Positions 33,303 to 44,756 of a stretch of 64,000 nt of DNA are shown in pieces. The stretch is from contig MU385769.1 of the NCBI GenBank assembly GCA_022497155.1, positions 243,949-307,948 of the forward strand, written 5' to 3'. Source of the DNA: Whalleya microplaca. Lineage: Eukaryota; Ascomycota; Sordariomycetes; Xylariales; Xylariaceae. Under the pieces are notes generated by a model. That model was not told where the DNA came from. It ran no database searches and saw only the letters and a program-made list of their open reading frames with translations. The translations under genes were made by a program, and so were the position numbers. Every line of letters begins with the position of its first letter. Position 1 is the first letter of the stretch.

Positions 33303-35024
33303 TCATTCAGGCGTCGCAGTCGTCTCCGGCTCCGATGGTCTAAAGTGCATCCAAACCTCATTCCCGGGGGCGAAGTTGACCACACCTAACAATGCTTTTC
33401 CGTTAACATCCGTCGCTACGTCTGGCGGCTTTGGCTTTCGTCCAAATACACTGTTGAGCCGGAGCTGTAGTTCATTGGGTATCTTCAGACGTGCGGCAGT
33501 CCACTTGTCACTGGGTCGGTGATCAAGCGGCAACTTGTCTCCAACATGCTCCTTCGTCTTCAATACACCTTCGTCGATCCACGTGTTACCAATGATATGC
33601 TCCGGAGGCAGGACCCGCTTCAAAAACTCCAGCGAAGAGTTTACGGTAAGGTAAACCGCTCGCCTTGGGTTAACAATGGTCTTTACCATGTAAGACATCC
33701 AATGGGGGTACAGAATGGCAAAGTCCGTCTGGGATAAATGTGTTGATCCCTTGATGGTTAACATCCAACAGGGCGCGCCTCCGTCTGTGGCCTCTTTGAC
33801 AACCTCACTCAATCTCTCGAAGTTCTCTGGCCAAAGCATGAATGCTTCAGAGTTGATGGTTAGGATCGGCTTTTGCAACGGTGACCGAACCACATCTCCG
33901 TGCTGGGGCGTCGCTTGTCCCCAGGCGTCGAGCAGGATGCCTTGGCCGATCCACGGAAACTGAGCACTCTGACGAACCATCTGTACAGTTGTTGCGCCAC
34001 CAAAAGAGTGCCCCATTGCGGTGACATTCTGTAAGAGCAGCCTCTCTTCCCAGCTAGACCAATCGACACTTTCTAAACCCTTGGAACTAGACCCAACATT
34101 GCCCTTCTTCCTCAGATTACTCTTGTAGACCAAATCCCCTTGACCGCTATTAATCAACCCGAGAACATAATATGCTTCGTCGATTTCGGCCATTCGCATG
34201 TCAATCTGAGCATTTCTGAGCTCCATGTCCACTCCTCGATCATTGCGAGGCGATGTGTCCAGGGCATTGTCTTTAGGGAAGAGATAATCAACTTTATAGT
34301 AGCCTTTCGACTTCGTATTATCAATTTCCAGACCGTCCGCCAGCTTCCCGCTTGGCGGAATATTGACGTAAGACCGTGCACCGCTGCCATCTCGATGCTC
34401 CATGGCCACAACCACAAATCCATTGCTAGCCAGCTCCCCGCATACCGCGCTGCAGTACGTCCGCGAGCCCCCTAATCCATGGCTGAAGAAAATGACCGGG
34501 AATTTGGGGTCCACTTCCTCCGCCAACTTGCCCTGGCTATCGGCATCCGTAGCCGGCCCCTGGGACGCGGACCCGGGCGACGAGCTACCCGCTAGCCTGG
34601 CGTTCCGGAAGGCCGGCAGCTTCGTAAACATAGTCGTAGCCGCGATGTACGCCGTGACGGGCATGTACGGGACATTAAAAAACCGCGCGTAGCCCTTGCA
34701 GGTCAGCGTGCGCGGGCGGGGCAGCCACGTGGCGCGCGAGGGCTTCCTAGACTCGCTTGATACGGCAGCGTATGTAGATGGGTCGCAGGGGTAGTAGAGC
34801 GAGAAGAGCACGGTGTCCAGCCGCAGCATGTGCTGGTGGTTCCGCTTGATGTGCGAGAACGTCCGCGGCGCGCGCACCGCCACTTCGATCTCCATCGTGC
34901 CCACGCTGTAGCGGCCGCCGTAGTCCGGCAGTGTGTGGAAGAAGTGCTCTCTGAACTCGCGCGGTGGGCCTGGAGGGGGCCGCCGCCGTTGGCTGCTGCT
35001 CTGTTTTGGTTCCTGCTCCTCCAT
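33303..35024 (-). CDS. PAF-acetylhydrolase-like phospholipase A2 (alpha/beta hydrolase)
   Basis: A single exon of 573 residues starting at the ATG at 35,024. The nucleophile elbow GHSFGG places Ser340. Asp366 in LLDAW and His429 in GSTHLSQTDF complete a catalytic triad like that of plasma and type-II PAF acetylhydrolases (PF03403). The oxyanion-hole region FFSHGLGGSRT is at about 179-189. The family removes short or oxidised acyl chains from phospholipids. There is no signal peptide; the Arg/Pro-rich N-terminus suggests a cytosolic protein. The C-terminal 100 residues, with a HIIGNTWIDEGV segment, look like the fungal-specific extension. The start codon is well placed, and the long gene-free region upstream may hold regulatory sequence. 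The gene appears intact. Confidence 0.88.
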   Translation of the reverse strand: MEEQEPKQSSSQRRRPPPGPPREFREHFFHTLPDYGGRYSVGTMEIEVAVRAPRTFSHIKRNHQHMLRLDTVLFSLYYPCDPSTYAAVSSESRKPSRATWLPRPRTLTCKGYARFFNVPYMPVTAYIAATTMFTKLPAFRNARLAGSSSPGSASQGPATDADSQGKLAEEVDPKFPVIFFSHGLGGSRTYCSAVCGELASNGFVVVAMEHRDGSGARSYVNIPPSGKLADGLEIDNTKSKGYYKVDYLFPKDNALDTSPRNDRGVDMELRNAQIDMRMAEIDEAYYVLGLINSGQGDLVYKSNLRKKGNVGSSSKGLESVDWSSWEERLLLQNVTAMGHSFGGATTVQMVRQSAQFPWIGQGILLDAWGQATPQHGDVVRSPLQKPILTINSEAFMLWPENFERLSEVVKEATDGGAPCWMLTIKGSTHLSQTDFAILYPHWMSYMVKTIVNPRRAVYLTVNSSLEFLKRVLPPEHIIGNTWIDEGVLKTKEHVGDKLPLDHRPSDKWTAARLKIPNELQLRLNSVFGRKPKPPDVATDVNGKALLGVVNFAPGNEVWMHFRPSEPETTATPE

Positions 35025-38000
35025 GATGGCGAGATAGGTGAGTGATGTATATTGGCTATGTACCTGACAATCGGGGGAGACTCGGTTGATTAAAGATGTC
35101 TCAACGTTTTATTCTTATGGACTGTAAGATTAGACAAAGGACCATCTTCGTCTGAGTCACGGAACTTCAAATCTTGAACAACTCATTCTTTTAGCAAACT
35201 TCAGGCGGAAGCATCAGATTTCTCGCGACTGTTTGGAAAAGTCCGGACGCTTAGCTCCGCCCCGGCGAACTGACGTCATCTTCCCGTAGCTATGGTAAGA
35301 CTACATATCTGAAATCTCCCCAACATCGTCTCACGATCCCAGAGTCAGAACTCTGCTAGAGTCCTGAGTCGGAACCCCGAAAGAAGAAAATATCTTACTG
35401 CTCCCAGCTCGTTTCAACAATTACAATTGGTCTGAAACAGTATACTATTGCAAGCGTATTACCTAAGCCGTGACGACTATTGATCTACGTAGGTATCATT
35501 GCTACACGCTAGATAATAATAAGGTTTCGTTCCTGCATTTACCGTTCTACGCGTGGGTGTGCCTGGTTCCAGGTGTAAACGGGAGCCCCCGCTTGAAGTA
35601 TATGTAAGTTCCCTCATCTGGCAATGGCACGACACCGGCCCACGGGTCACGGTGTTGTGACTTTGGCAGAAAACGGGTTGAAACTCTACAGAATACGTAC
35701 GTGTGTTTTCAATTGCGTCAAACTCAACCGCGTTGTACATCGCCCCTCGTCAAGTATTACATGGTAGATGCGATCTCACGGCACATTGCATATCGATGAC
35801 GGCGGAAGAACTCGGGGGGGGCTGGTATTGTCCAAAAAGAAAAAGAAATACATGAAGTCTTTTCTTCGGGCGGCTCGAAGAGTCGAAGAGGCGTAAACGC
35901 CACGCGCCAAATTGGAAACCTCCTGTCGGGTTTTTTCGAGAACCACGCCACGCCCCTGGATAAATTCGCACCCCCTACCTACCACACACTACCTATCAGC
36001 CCTCCTTCCTCCGCGGCTGCAGAAAGAAGGGCTGTCAGACGGGCAGCCATACGCATTCTCGAAGCCTTCAGCGTCGTATTCGCAACGTAAAAGAAACAAC
36101 TGCCGCCGCCGACGACGGCCAGCTCGCTCGCTAGTCAGGCAGAGAGCTGTTTCCCCGGATTGATTCATCTCGGGCACGATAGAGCACCACCCACACCCCA
36201 GACCTACCTACCTCTACCTAATATCCATACCCATACCTGACACCCATTGATGCATTCGACTACATGCCCAGGTAATCTACGTACACATGTACGCGTGTAC
36301 GACGCCAGGAACCGCATCAATCTCCCGCCAAGTTAATTGCACACCATCGGGACGCCCTCAGCAGCGCGGATGCAGCCGCCGACGACGTCGCAGCGAGGCC
36401 CGCTCGTCAATCGGCAGGCGAAATTCTGTCGACGCAGATAGACAGACAGGCAGGCAGGCTGCTTGACGGGCCAATACTAGAGCCCCTCGACGTCCAGCTC
36501 GGCCGCACGTGGGCGATGGCGAATCGCCGCGCTGCGAAGACGCGAGGATATGTATGCACCTATGACGCCCCTATTCGGCAGCACATCCGCGCACGCACGC
36601 AGACGCATGGAGGCGCCGCGTATATGCCTGCCTCCACATGTATATACATACCTAGGCATCATACCTATGGGACAGCGGGCTAGTATCTTGTCGGCCGCAC
36701 GTCGGCGCCGTTTGGGTGGTTTTAGCCGGTATGTATGGATCAATAGATTCAGGTAGGTAAGTTAGGTAGGCAGGTAGAAGTGTGTGCATGTAAGTGTGTA
36801 TGTAGCTGATGCTGAGTACGGTAGGTGGCGTATGTCGCTGGGAAGAAGACGAAGAAGGAGTTTGCTCCCTCTCGCCTCACGTTGCATTCCCATCCTCTGG
36901 CTCTCTGTCCAGACCCCTAAACATATCATAGCAAAAGATGGCATAGCATACGCGCTGACGTCGTTCCACGACGCCATCACCTCTTCCCAGGATCCGACGA
37001 GCAAAAGGGGGTCTAGAGTACGCCGACCTCCAGATCAGTCAGTCAGCTGAAGCTCCCGCCCACAATAGAGACATACGTGTATAATCCCGGGGATGCGATA
37101 GGCTCCTCTGCTTCCGCCTCAGCGCTTGCTCGGAGATTTATCGATAACGAGCTGTCATTATTCTCCTCCTCCGTGCCCGCCTCAACTGCGGCCTAGCTAG
37201 CTGGCTGGCAGGTATCATGGGGCTACGAAGCTTCGAAACGGGCCTCGGCTACGCAGCGTACCATTCCCTCAGCCCGCGCGTAGGGCAGGCAGCTTCGCAA
37301 AACTCACTCACCCGGTGGCGCCGCGGTCCAGGAACCGAACGGGGTCGCATCCTTGGCGAGCCGCGGAACGCAACGCGAGCGTACCTCCCTATTGCCCCTG
37401 GCGGAGTCTAGAAACTTTCTTTTCTTTCTGTTCTCTCGCGATAGATGTATGCGTTGAGAGATCTGATGTGGTTAGGTAGTAGTAGCATTCGAGCGTCGCA
37501 CCTGCGCGGTGCTTGTGCTTGTGTAGTAGTGCAGTGCAGTCCGATGATGAGTGAATTCAATTAATTATAGCTACATAGTGATAGTTGTTGTCAATTAAAT
37601 GAATGAAATCGACCCGTGCTTGGTTGTTTCTATTCCTGTCCCCGAGCTGCCGCCGCCGCAATGTGAGATATGATGGGATTCCGTAATAGAAATACCTACA
37701 TGGGCGCGACGCCCTGCTTCGCGAGGTACTTGCTATTTTGGTGCTGTGCCAATATCCGAGAGAGAAGATATGAACCGGTCAGTCACGATGCCACAGGAGA
37801 GAGGGAGAGACGATTAATTAGGGGGCGTTCCGAGGATAAGGTTCTGGCTTTGCGCCATGTCCATGTCGAGAGAAGACGTCGAGAAAACGTGATCGGACGT
37901 GGATGCCAGATTGGTGCCCTCATCCTGTTTCCTACTTCCTGCTCGGATTCGTAGGTGGGCAACGCGAGACGAAGGGAAGCATATCCGACGGGGCCGGTGA

Positions 38001-38287
38001 ATTAGGAACTTGTTTCCTTGAAATCGAGGTTCTAGGCGAATGGCGCGATGGTAATCGTGCAATGTGATCATCAGTCAGGCGAACGGGACATGAGCATCGT
38101 GAAGCATTTTTTCATTGCCAATTCCATCCCACGCGAGGCTAAGCTATAGACAGTACAGGCGGACGAGTCGTCCATGACCCTCATCTATTCCGCAAATCTA
38201 TGTCTACCTCAAACACAAAACAACAAGGTGTGTGTTACTACTCCCAAGCCGCTGCCATTTTCCCCGTCTACCCCGTCTATACTACAC
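35025..38287. other. long intergenic region, 3.3 kb, GC-rich in the middle
   Basis: Between the PAF-acetylhydrolase-like start and the 3' end of the cytochrome b5 reductase gene. From about 35,900 to 37,700 the DNA is GC-rich, with GTAGGTAGG and GACAGGCAGG short repeats and many CG steps. Short open frames occur on both strands but none resembles a known protein. It may contain a long non-coding transcript or an extended promoter; this cannot be told by eye. Confidence 0.5.
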
Positions 38288-39472
38288 TTAGAACTTGTAA
38301 ACCTGGTCTTTCGAGTAGCCAAGATCCTTGAGGATGCCCGTGAGCTCGCCCTGATCCGACGGGCTGACCTTGTTGCCAGATATCGCCTGGTACAGGCCAG
38401 GAGGGCCGCACACGAACACCTTGATGTTCTCATTCTTAGGTTCAGGCAGGACCGTCTTCAGGAGTTCCTTGGTGATGAATCCCTTACCACCAGCCCAGTC
38501 CTTGGGCGGGTTGCCCAGAACGTAGAAGGCGCGGAAACGGTTCGGGTACGTGTTCTCGAGGTCCTCGAACTCGCGCTTCAGCAGGATGTCCTCCTCGGCA
38601 ATGTTGCCGAAGATCAGCGTCACCTTCGTCTTGTCGTCGGGGTTCTTGAAGATGGCGCGGCACAGCTGGTACATGGGCGTGATTCCGGTGCCGCCGGCAA
38701 CCAAGGCAATGTGGTCGTGCTTGTTCGTGGTCCAGGGGTACTTGGGCAGAGGACCCTTGAAATCAAGTCGCTGGCCAGGAACCAAGTTATGTATATGGGT
38801 AGACATGGGGCCGTTCGGGTACTTCTTAACAATGAGGTCAATGTAGCCCTGAGCGTCTATAAATCCACACCCAAATTAGCATTGTAGATTCGCGGGAGGC
38901 AGTTGATGCAGCATATCGACGAACCTTCGTCGCTTGTAGGAGTATACGGCCTCAAGACAGGCTTCTCTGCCCCTTCTTCCTTGAATTTGGTGAGAAGCGC
39001 ACTGGCAACGTGCATTCCCGAGACCTGGTCATCCTCGGGAAGCTTGAATCGGAATTTCTTGGTGTTGTGGTTGATGTTCTCGACTTCCTTCAGGAGAAGC
39101 GAGATGAACCCTTGGTCTCCGCCAGTGAAGGCTACCTTGGGCTCGCCGCCGACTGCAGCCTTCACCTTGCTCTCGGCTTTTTGGCCGGCGGACGAGCTGA
39201 AGAAGTAGTAGCCGGCACCGGCAACGCCAGCAGCTCCGGCGGCGTACAAAAGAGGGTTCCCGGCGGGCTTCGCAGGCTCAGTAGCGTAGGTTCGTAAAAG
39301 AAGGTTCTGCCAATTGTCCGTCAGCCTTCGACAGGTCACCGGCGCAATTGAGTCTCGTAGTTGACGCTCCCGTTACTTAGCTCCGAGCTTACGCAGAGTT
39401 GCGCCAATTGCGCAATTGGTTACTTACTCGCTTTAACGGCTGAGCCGCTCGAATTGCTGATCTAGCGAACAT
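38288..39472 (-). CDS. MCR1: mitochondrial NADH-cytochrome b5 reductase
   Basis: Three exons, 39,472-39,428, 39,306-38,925 and 38,856-38,288, encode 331 residues, close to the usual length. Exon 1 gives [15 protein letters not shown], an arginine-rich mitochondrial presequence. A membrane helix follows in [20 protein letters not shown] (about 32-51). FAD-binding RPYTPTS is at about 134-140, restored at the exon 2/3 join [11 protein letters not shown]. The NADH motif GGTGITPM and the CGPPG motif follow in exon 3. Mcr1 transfers electrons from NADH to cytochrome b5 at the mitochondrial outer membrane and intermembrane space, for ergosterol synthesis and ascorbyl-radical reduction. The introns of 121 and 68 bp have GTAAGT/GCAG and GTTCGT/ATAG ends. 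The gene looks intact. Confidence 0.93.
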
Positions 39473-40125
39473 TATTTTTACGGTTCGGAAGCGTAGGGGA
39501 AATGATAGAGGTATCAATTGAACGAGGAAAGTCGTTCTCTGAGGTTCGTGTAGATGTTGGAAATGGTAGAAAGAGACGAGACCAGCGTTGGAGCTCCACG
39601 CAGCCCACGGCAACTCCACCGGCAGCTCGGGCCAATCATTGGATCAGGGGGATGACGTCATCGCAAGTTATGGTGTGCTCTTTCCGCTGCGAAATCCCAT
39701 TCAAAACTACATGTATTTATGTACTATAAAGGCAGTACGGAGTACATAGATGTAGCATCGGCACGCGAGCAAGATCCACAAGGCCGACCGCTTACAAATG
39801 CCAGACTCGGATTAAGACAGCTTCTTACGACAGTATGCTTAGAGCAACTCGCAACAACTACCAACAACTTAACTACCTCAAAACATACATTCAAAGCCTA
39901 CCTAACTGCTGTACAACTTACACAACTAAGCCTCAATTCTGCACGCGTAATGAAGGATGTGAATGTCTACTTCTTGGCAGATAGTAGCATCGATTCCTAA
40001 GTGTTGCGAAATCGTTCATGGAGGTATCCCTTATTCCGCAGTGTCTCGTTAATCCGGTAAGCCTTCCAAGGTTGTTAGATGGCGATCTAGCAAAAATTAC
40101 AACATTATATCTTATATCTTATATC
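39473..40125. other. intergenic, about 650 bp, with 7-bp microsatellite at its edge
   Basis: Upstream region of the MCR1-like gene. A plus-strand frame of about 90 codons at 39,719-40,000 has a Thr/Leu-rich sequence but no family match. From about 40,105 to 40,140 an ATATCTT heptamer is repeated about four times and runs up to the stop of the next minus-strand gene. Confidence 0.5.
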
Positions 40126-40140
40126 TTATATCTTATATAA
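40105..40140. repeat. ATATCTT heptamer microsatellite
   Basis: About four perfect copies of a 7-bp unit immediately before and overlapping the stop-codon end of the rhodopsin-domain gene. Length variation here could alter its 3' end. Confidence 0.8.
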
Positions 40141-41698
40141 ATAGCCCTGGGCATACTCTATTGTAAACGTCTTAGTCTCCACGATAGCCTGGTTCCCCGC
40201 AAGACTCTGATTGCTGCCATCCCTTTCCATCTTCCATCCTCCATTCCCCGTATTTCCTTGTATGGTGACGTGCCTCTCGACCTTTAGAGCCTCCTTCGGT
40301 ATTATATCCAGCTCCGACTCTTCGCTGAATTTTGCATAATTGTTGCGGTTTGAACGGGGATAGCCGAAGTTAGAGGATTGGGCTGCCTTGTCGGATTGTG
40401 ATAGTTCGCGAGGTAAGCCGAAGACGTTTGGCGCGATATGGTTAAGAAACTTGTGAAGCGTGGGCAATGCCGCGCACATCACGAAGAGATTAGCTTCGAT
40501 ACCACTGTTGATTATATTTCGTCAGCATTCGGAACCTTGGTGCGGAGGGGCGTTTTATGACTTACGTCCACATACTGATAGGCGCCGATATCCACGAGTT
40601 GTCTTTGTCGCCGAGGAAGCACATGAAGACACAACAACGTGCGACTGAGGTGACAAGAGTTCTTCTCACCGTCAGCATCATGTCTATCTGGGTGATGATC
40701 TAAGGGGACTTGGCTGATTACTTACGCAGTAGCAACAGTGAACACGAATACGACGCCAGCCTTCTGCCCCAACGGCATTTGAAACTGAACAGCCATGGTT
40801 ATGGGTAGTATAAATAATACCACATCAGTGATAGCATTGACTATCGCAATTGCCATGTTTAGATGGGTGTTGCATTGGCCTCCCGTCACATGAATATCCC
40901 AGGACCTTTGTGGCGGGTTGCACACGAAAATCGTGCCAAAGAAGACTAAGGTGTAACAGGCCACTATTCCCATCGCTGCAAAAACTGCCATCTTAAACCC
41001 TTTCTGTGGCGACAGACGGAAGTAGGAAACTAATATGGATAGTTTGGCCCAACCTCCGCAGAGGACATGTGCAAAGGTCGATATCATGGAACACTTCCCC
41101 ACCCGTCAAGTTAGCCCTCGTTACCCATGTCTAGCAACGACGTGCCTGGGAGAACAGAAACTCGCCTCACCATCATATAAGTCTTATATTTATGTGTTGA
41201 GATCTCCCATCCATGAACACCAACCGCCTTGACGCTCGCTTCGTCTAAACATTCCTGTCAGTTCCGAGCGATTCAACAATATGATCGAACTTACAGAGCA
41301 CCGGTATTTGTGACAAGAGGGAAGCCAACTGCCAGACTCCTGTTAGTCTTCAAGAAATCCAGGCCGAAACCTAGGCTTTGCCCCGATCAACTATATGTCA
41401 ACAATAGAGCGACTCACCCAGGACAGTATGAGAAAGACTGAAATATAACCGATTAGCTGCACACTGGATTCCTGCTACTGAAGGGTTCCTTACCATCATC
41501 AGAATGCAGTCCTTTCGAGATGATCATTTGAGTATACAATCTTTGGGCGACGAAAAGGAGAGCAAGAACACCCCCGATGGCAAAGGTGCAGTAGATCGGA
41601 GCATGATACTGCGTCTGGGGGTGATTAAAGTCCACGACGTATCCCTCGGGCGGTGGTAGGACAGTGGTTACCCTTTCCGTCACCGGATGATAGAACAT
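40126..41698 (-). CDS. integral membrane protein with fungal rhodopsin-like domain
   Basis: Exons on the minus strand: 41,698-41,494; 41,437-41,418; about 41,339-41,295 (uncertain); 41,244-41,171; 41,093-40,726; 40,661-40,566; 40,504-40,126. The product is about 390-400 residues with seven membrane helices. Family landmarks are HSDD|VFLILSW after the second helix, GVHGWEIS, the WAKLSILVSYFRLSPQ helix start, DNSWISAPISMW and EANLFVMCAALPTL. These mark the large fungal rhodopsin-domain family (PF20684). Members are plasma-membrane proteins of mostly unknown function; some relatives are effectors or CFEM/PTH11-like receptors. No CFEM domain is present. The small third exon does not fit: phases of exons 2, 3 and 4 differ by one nucleotide with the obvious splice sites. 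An unseen splice site or a frameshift lies there. The Ser-rich C-terminus is cytosolic. Confidence 0.75.
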
Positions 41699-44600
41699 TT
41701 CGATGTGTTCTAAGAGATTAAAAGGTAACAGATCATATTTAGTTGTAAGGTTTGGGCTTCATCAACAGTTATAAAGGAGTCTCCTTTATCATACATATTC
41801 ATATCAAACCTAGATGGGCGAACGGTAAATGCCGTCCTCACCCACGTGGATAGACAAGTTCGTGATACACAACTTCGAGCACATGATTCATTCTCGAACA
41901 TAGACCATAATCGAGGACGGCGGACGGCCATGTTGTTTACCGACATTGAGTCTTGGTATCGGCCAGCGGTGTTCATTGCCTATTGAAGAGTTGTGTTGTT
42001 GGGGAGATTAGCCATCAAGCCAACTTTATTAATATCTCTAATGGCCCTTTAACCTTGTCGAGTTGCATTTAGCTCGCGAATCTCTGGCCTGCGATTGGCC
42101 ATCCAAACCGCCGGGTAGGACCGCGCGGTCCCTCAGGAATCACGACATCTAAGCCGTGATGCAGAGGGAGATTTGGAGGAAGCAAACTCTCCTTTCCTCT
42201 CCATTTAACACTTATCAGGGCCCCGATACCAAGCATCATTGCCCCAGTTGTCTCGAGCGGTGCCACAAAGACCGTCCACCGTCTCGGCGCCTGCGCCGTC
42301 CAAGGCTCACCCCTGAACGGCCGCGCCCCCGGCCCGTTTTGGTGGGCACCGAGATAGGCGCTCCTATCGACGATCCGTTGCGTGCGGGACTGGCAAAAAG
42401 GGGCAAAGTCGTACGACTCCAATCAGATAAAGGAGAGAGAGATATTGTGGTGATGTGTGTGGGTTGATGGTTGTATTGTGTATCTGTCTAATAGACCTAC
42501 GGCTACGTGGGTATATATAAGGTGTACGTAGTGGATCCTATCATGTGACAGATATATACTCTGCAGCGAGCCGCTATGCCAAGCTTCCAACGAGATGTTT
42601 GCTCCTCGCAACAAATCACTCTTCTGCATATCCCTCCGCAAGACGGTATCCCTTGCAGGAAGCGCCCGAGAAAGTTTCAATGCATGCGGTTCCGAATCGG
42701 GCTGGTGAGCTAGCCGGTCCATACAGTCCCATTTCCGGCGACATGGTTGATCCCGACTGAGATATCGCAATCCTGGTCTTCGCGTGGCAGGCCTGCGAGA
42801 TCGAGCCCGTGTCCTTTGTGTTTACATACTCGGTACTGTATCATATGAAGGTGACGCGTGAGACATGGCTGGTGAATTACAACTACGCCACCATCTAATC
42901 TTATCATCTGTTTCGTGCTTCGCATGAGAACCATGTTGCCTTCTCAATCGCTAGGAGAGAAGTCGAGGCTACATCGCGTTCCTACTCGTTATTGTAGACC
43001 CTGATAACATTATCTCAAGAGGGTGAAGATTTTAGATCGGACTGCTATTGAAGCTGCAGCACTCCCTCAATTTTATCTGTATGCGCTGGCTTCAAACGTA
43101 TAATATGTCCGTACATAATGCCCTTGCGTATAACGTCGTGTCACTGGCAAGTTGCAAGGCTTACCATACCGCCTTACCTACGCAGTAGTGCACTTCAATG
43201 AGACAAGGTGTACTACCCGGGCACGACCAAGTATGAAGATCTCATTGATCCGTACTGGCGGCGCTCTTGCCATGATATATGCTGATTTTGGGCAACAGAG
43301 GATGCCTCCATGGCCGTACAAAGTCTTACCAGAACCTAGCTCATTAGACTGCCGGCGGCAGCCATGTGGCATTACCTCGAACGGTGTGACCTATGGTGTT
43401 ACCATTGACTTTGATCCGGTCGTCACACTGGTACTACACCCGTGAATCCTGTTGGTCCTTCAAAAGACCCCTGAACTCCACGACGTACAATTCAGACTCT
43501 TCGAATCGCTTCGATCTCTCCAGGAAGCATTTATGGCCCTGCATATGAGATTATATTTCTGTATGGTGTTACTGGTTCCGGAGGTCGGGCGGCCAATACC
43601 GGTGTCAGGGGCTATATCACTGCCGGCGGCAACTCCTTTTACTCGACTTCTCACGCGTGGGTCTGTGACAACATCTGTAATCGATGACGAGCCGCTTGGG
43701 TCCCCTACAACGACAAGTTCCTAGACTTAGACAACTATGGAAAAGACGGCAATATCCTCACAATCCTTTTATTACCTTAGATAGCAGGGGCTGGGAGCGA
43801 GATAGAACGCTGATTCTCTGCGAGAGCTAGTAGACACCGCTGATGAATATCACCGTTGTTAGGTCTGAATTAGGACTGAAACTATTTAATTCACATTTAA
43901 AGGAAAAAGACCTCAGTCGCTCTAAAGGGCCAGCTTATTTCAAGTATGACCCAGACGGTGTGTTCCAAAAGTTGCGTATGTCTAGTTTCAAGACTTCAGT
44001 AGATTGAGCGCTTTTGGTTGTGCATGGAATAGGGGTAAATATCACATCCACGTAGGTAGTTTCCCTAACTCACAGGCTCTAGACAGGCTAAAGAAACTTG
44101 AAATAGATATTTATTTAACTGTATGGAGTTACCAGTGAAGTCAAAATTGAATATGTACTTGAACCTATTGATATTGTTAGGATAAGTGAGGTCTACCCAT
44201 GCTCCTCGGCCCAGACAGTAATTGGGCAGTCTCCAGCCGACGCAACCCATTCCAATCATGTATTATAGTCTCTTGCATAGCTTCATTTTAGTGTACTTAC
44301 ACTATGTGCTTTCTCTCGCTATCTGTATTTCTTAATACCACCCTCGCCTATTTTCGCTTAGCCTCCGCAAGGGGGCTGAGGCAGTGCGCCGCGGCTACGG
44401 GCTTTCCCTATATTACTCAGGTACACTTCGTTAACCTTGCGTTTGCTGATTCCATGTCCTAGTCCATTAGGCAGATATGCAGTCGTCTGGAGGCAGGAGG
44501 GTCAATTCTTCGGTACTCATTGAAGACCCCTAGGCTTGAGTGTCTCTAGAATTCTCATGGAATGTATACACATAGGAACCAGCTCAGCATAGGATTTCCT

Positions 44601-44756
44601 GACTCCGATCTCCCTAAATATGGTCCATGGACCTATCCGGCTTAAAAGCGAAGATCAACTCCCAAATAAATGCAACATAGACACCCGCTTCCCAAACCTA
44701 TATAACGCCAATCAGCCAAGGGATTCTTAATCCCCCTTAATCATGTCAGTCGTCAA
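41699..44756. other. intergenic, 3.1 kb, with one weak coding-like segment
   Basis: No intact gene is supported. On the plus strand about 43,567-43,780 a frame reads GVTGSGGRAANTGVRGYITAG, then FYSTSHAWVCDN, a stop, and later PYNDKFLDLDNYGKDGNILT. It is sequence-like but interrupted; it could be a decayed small secreted protein. The rest is unstructured, with a short GC-rich area at 42,080-42,420. Confidence 0.4.
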
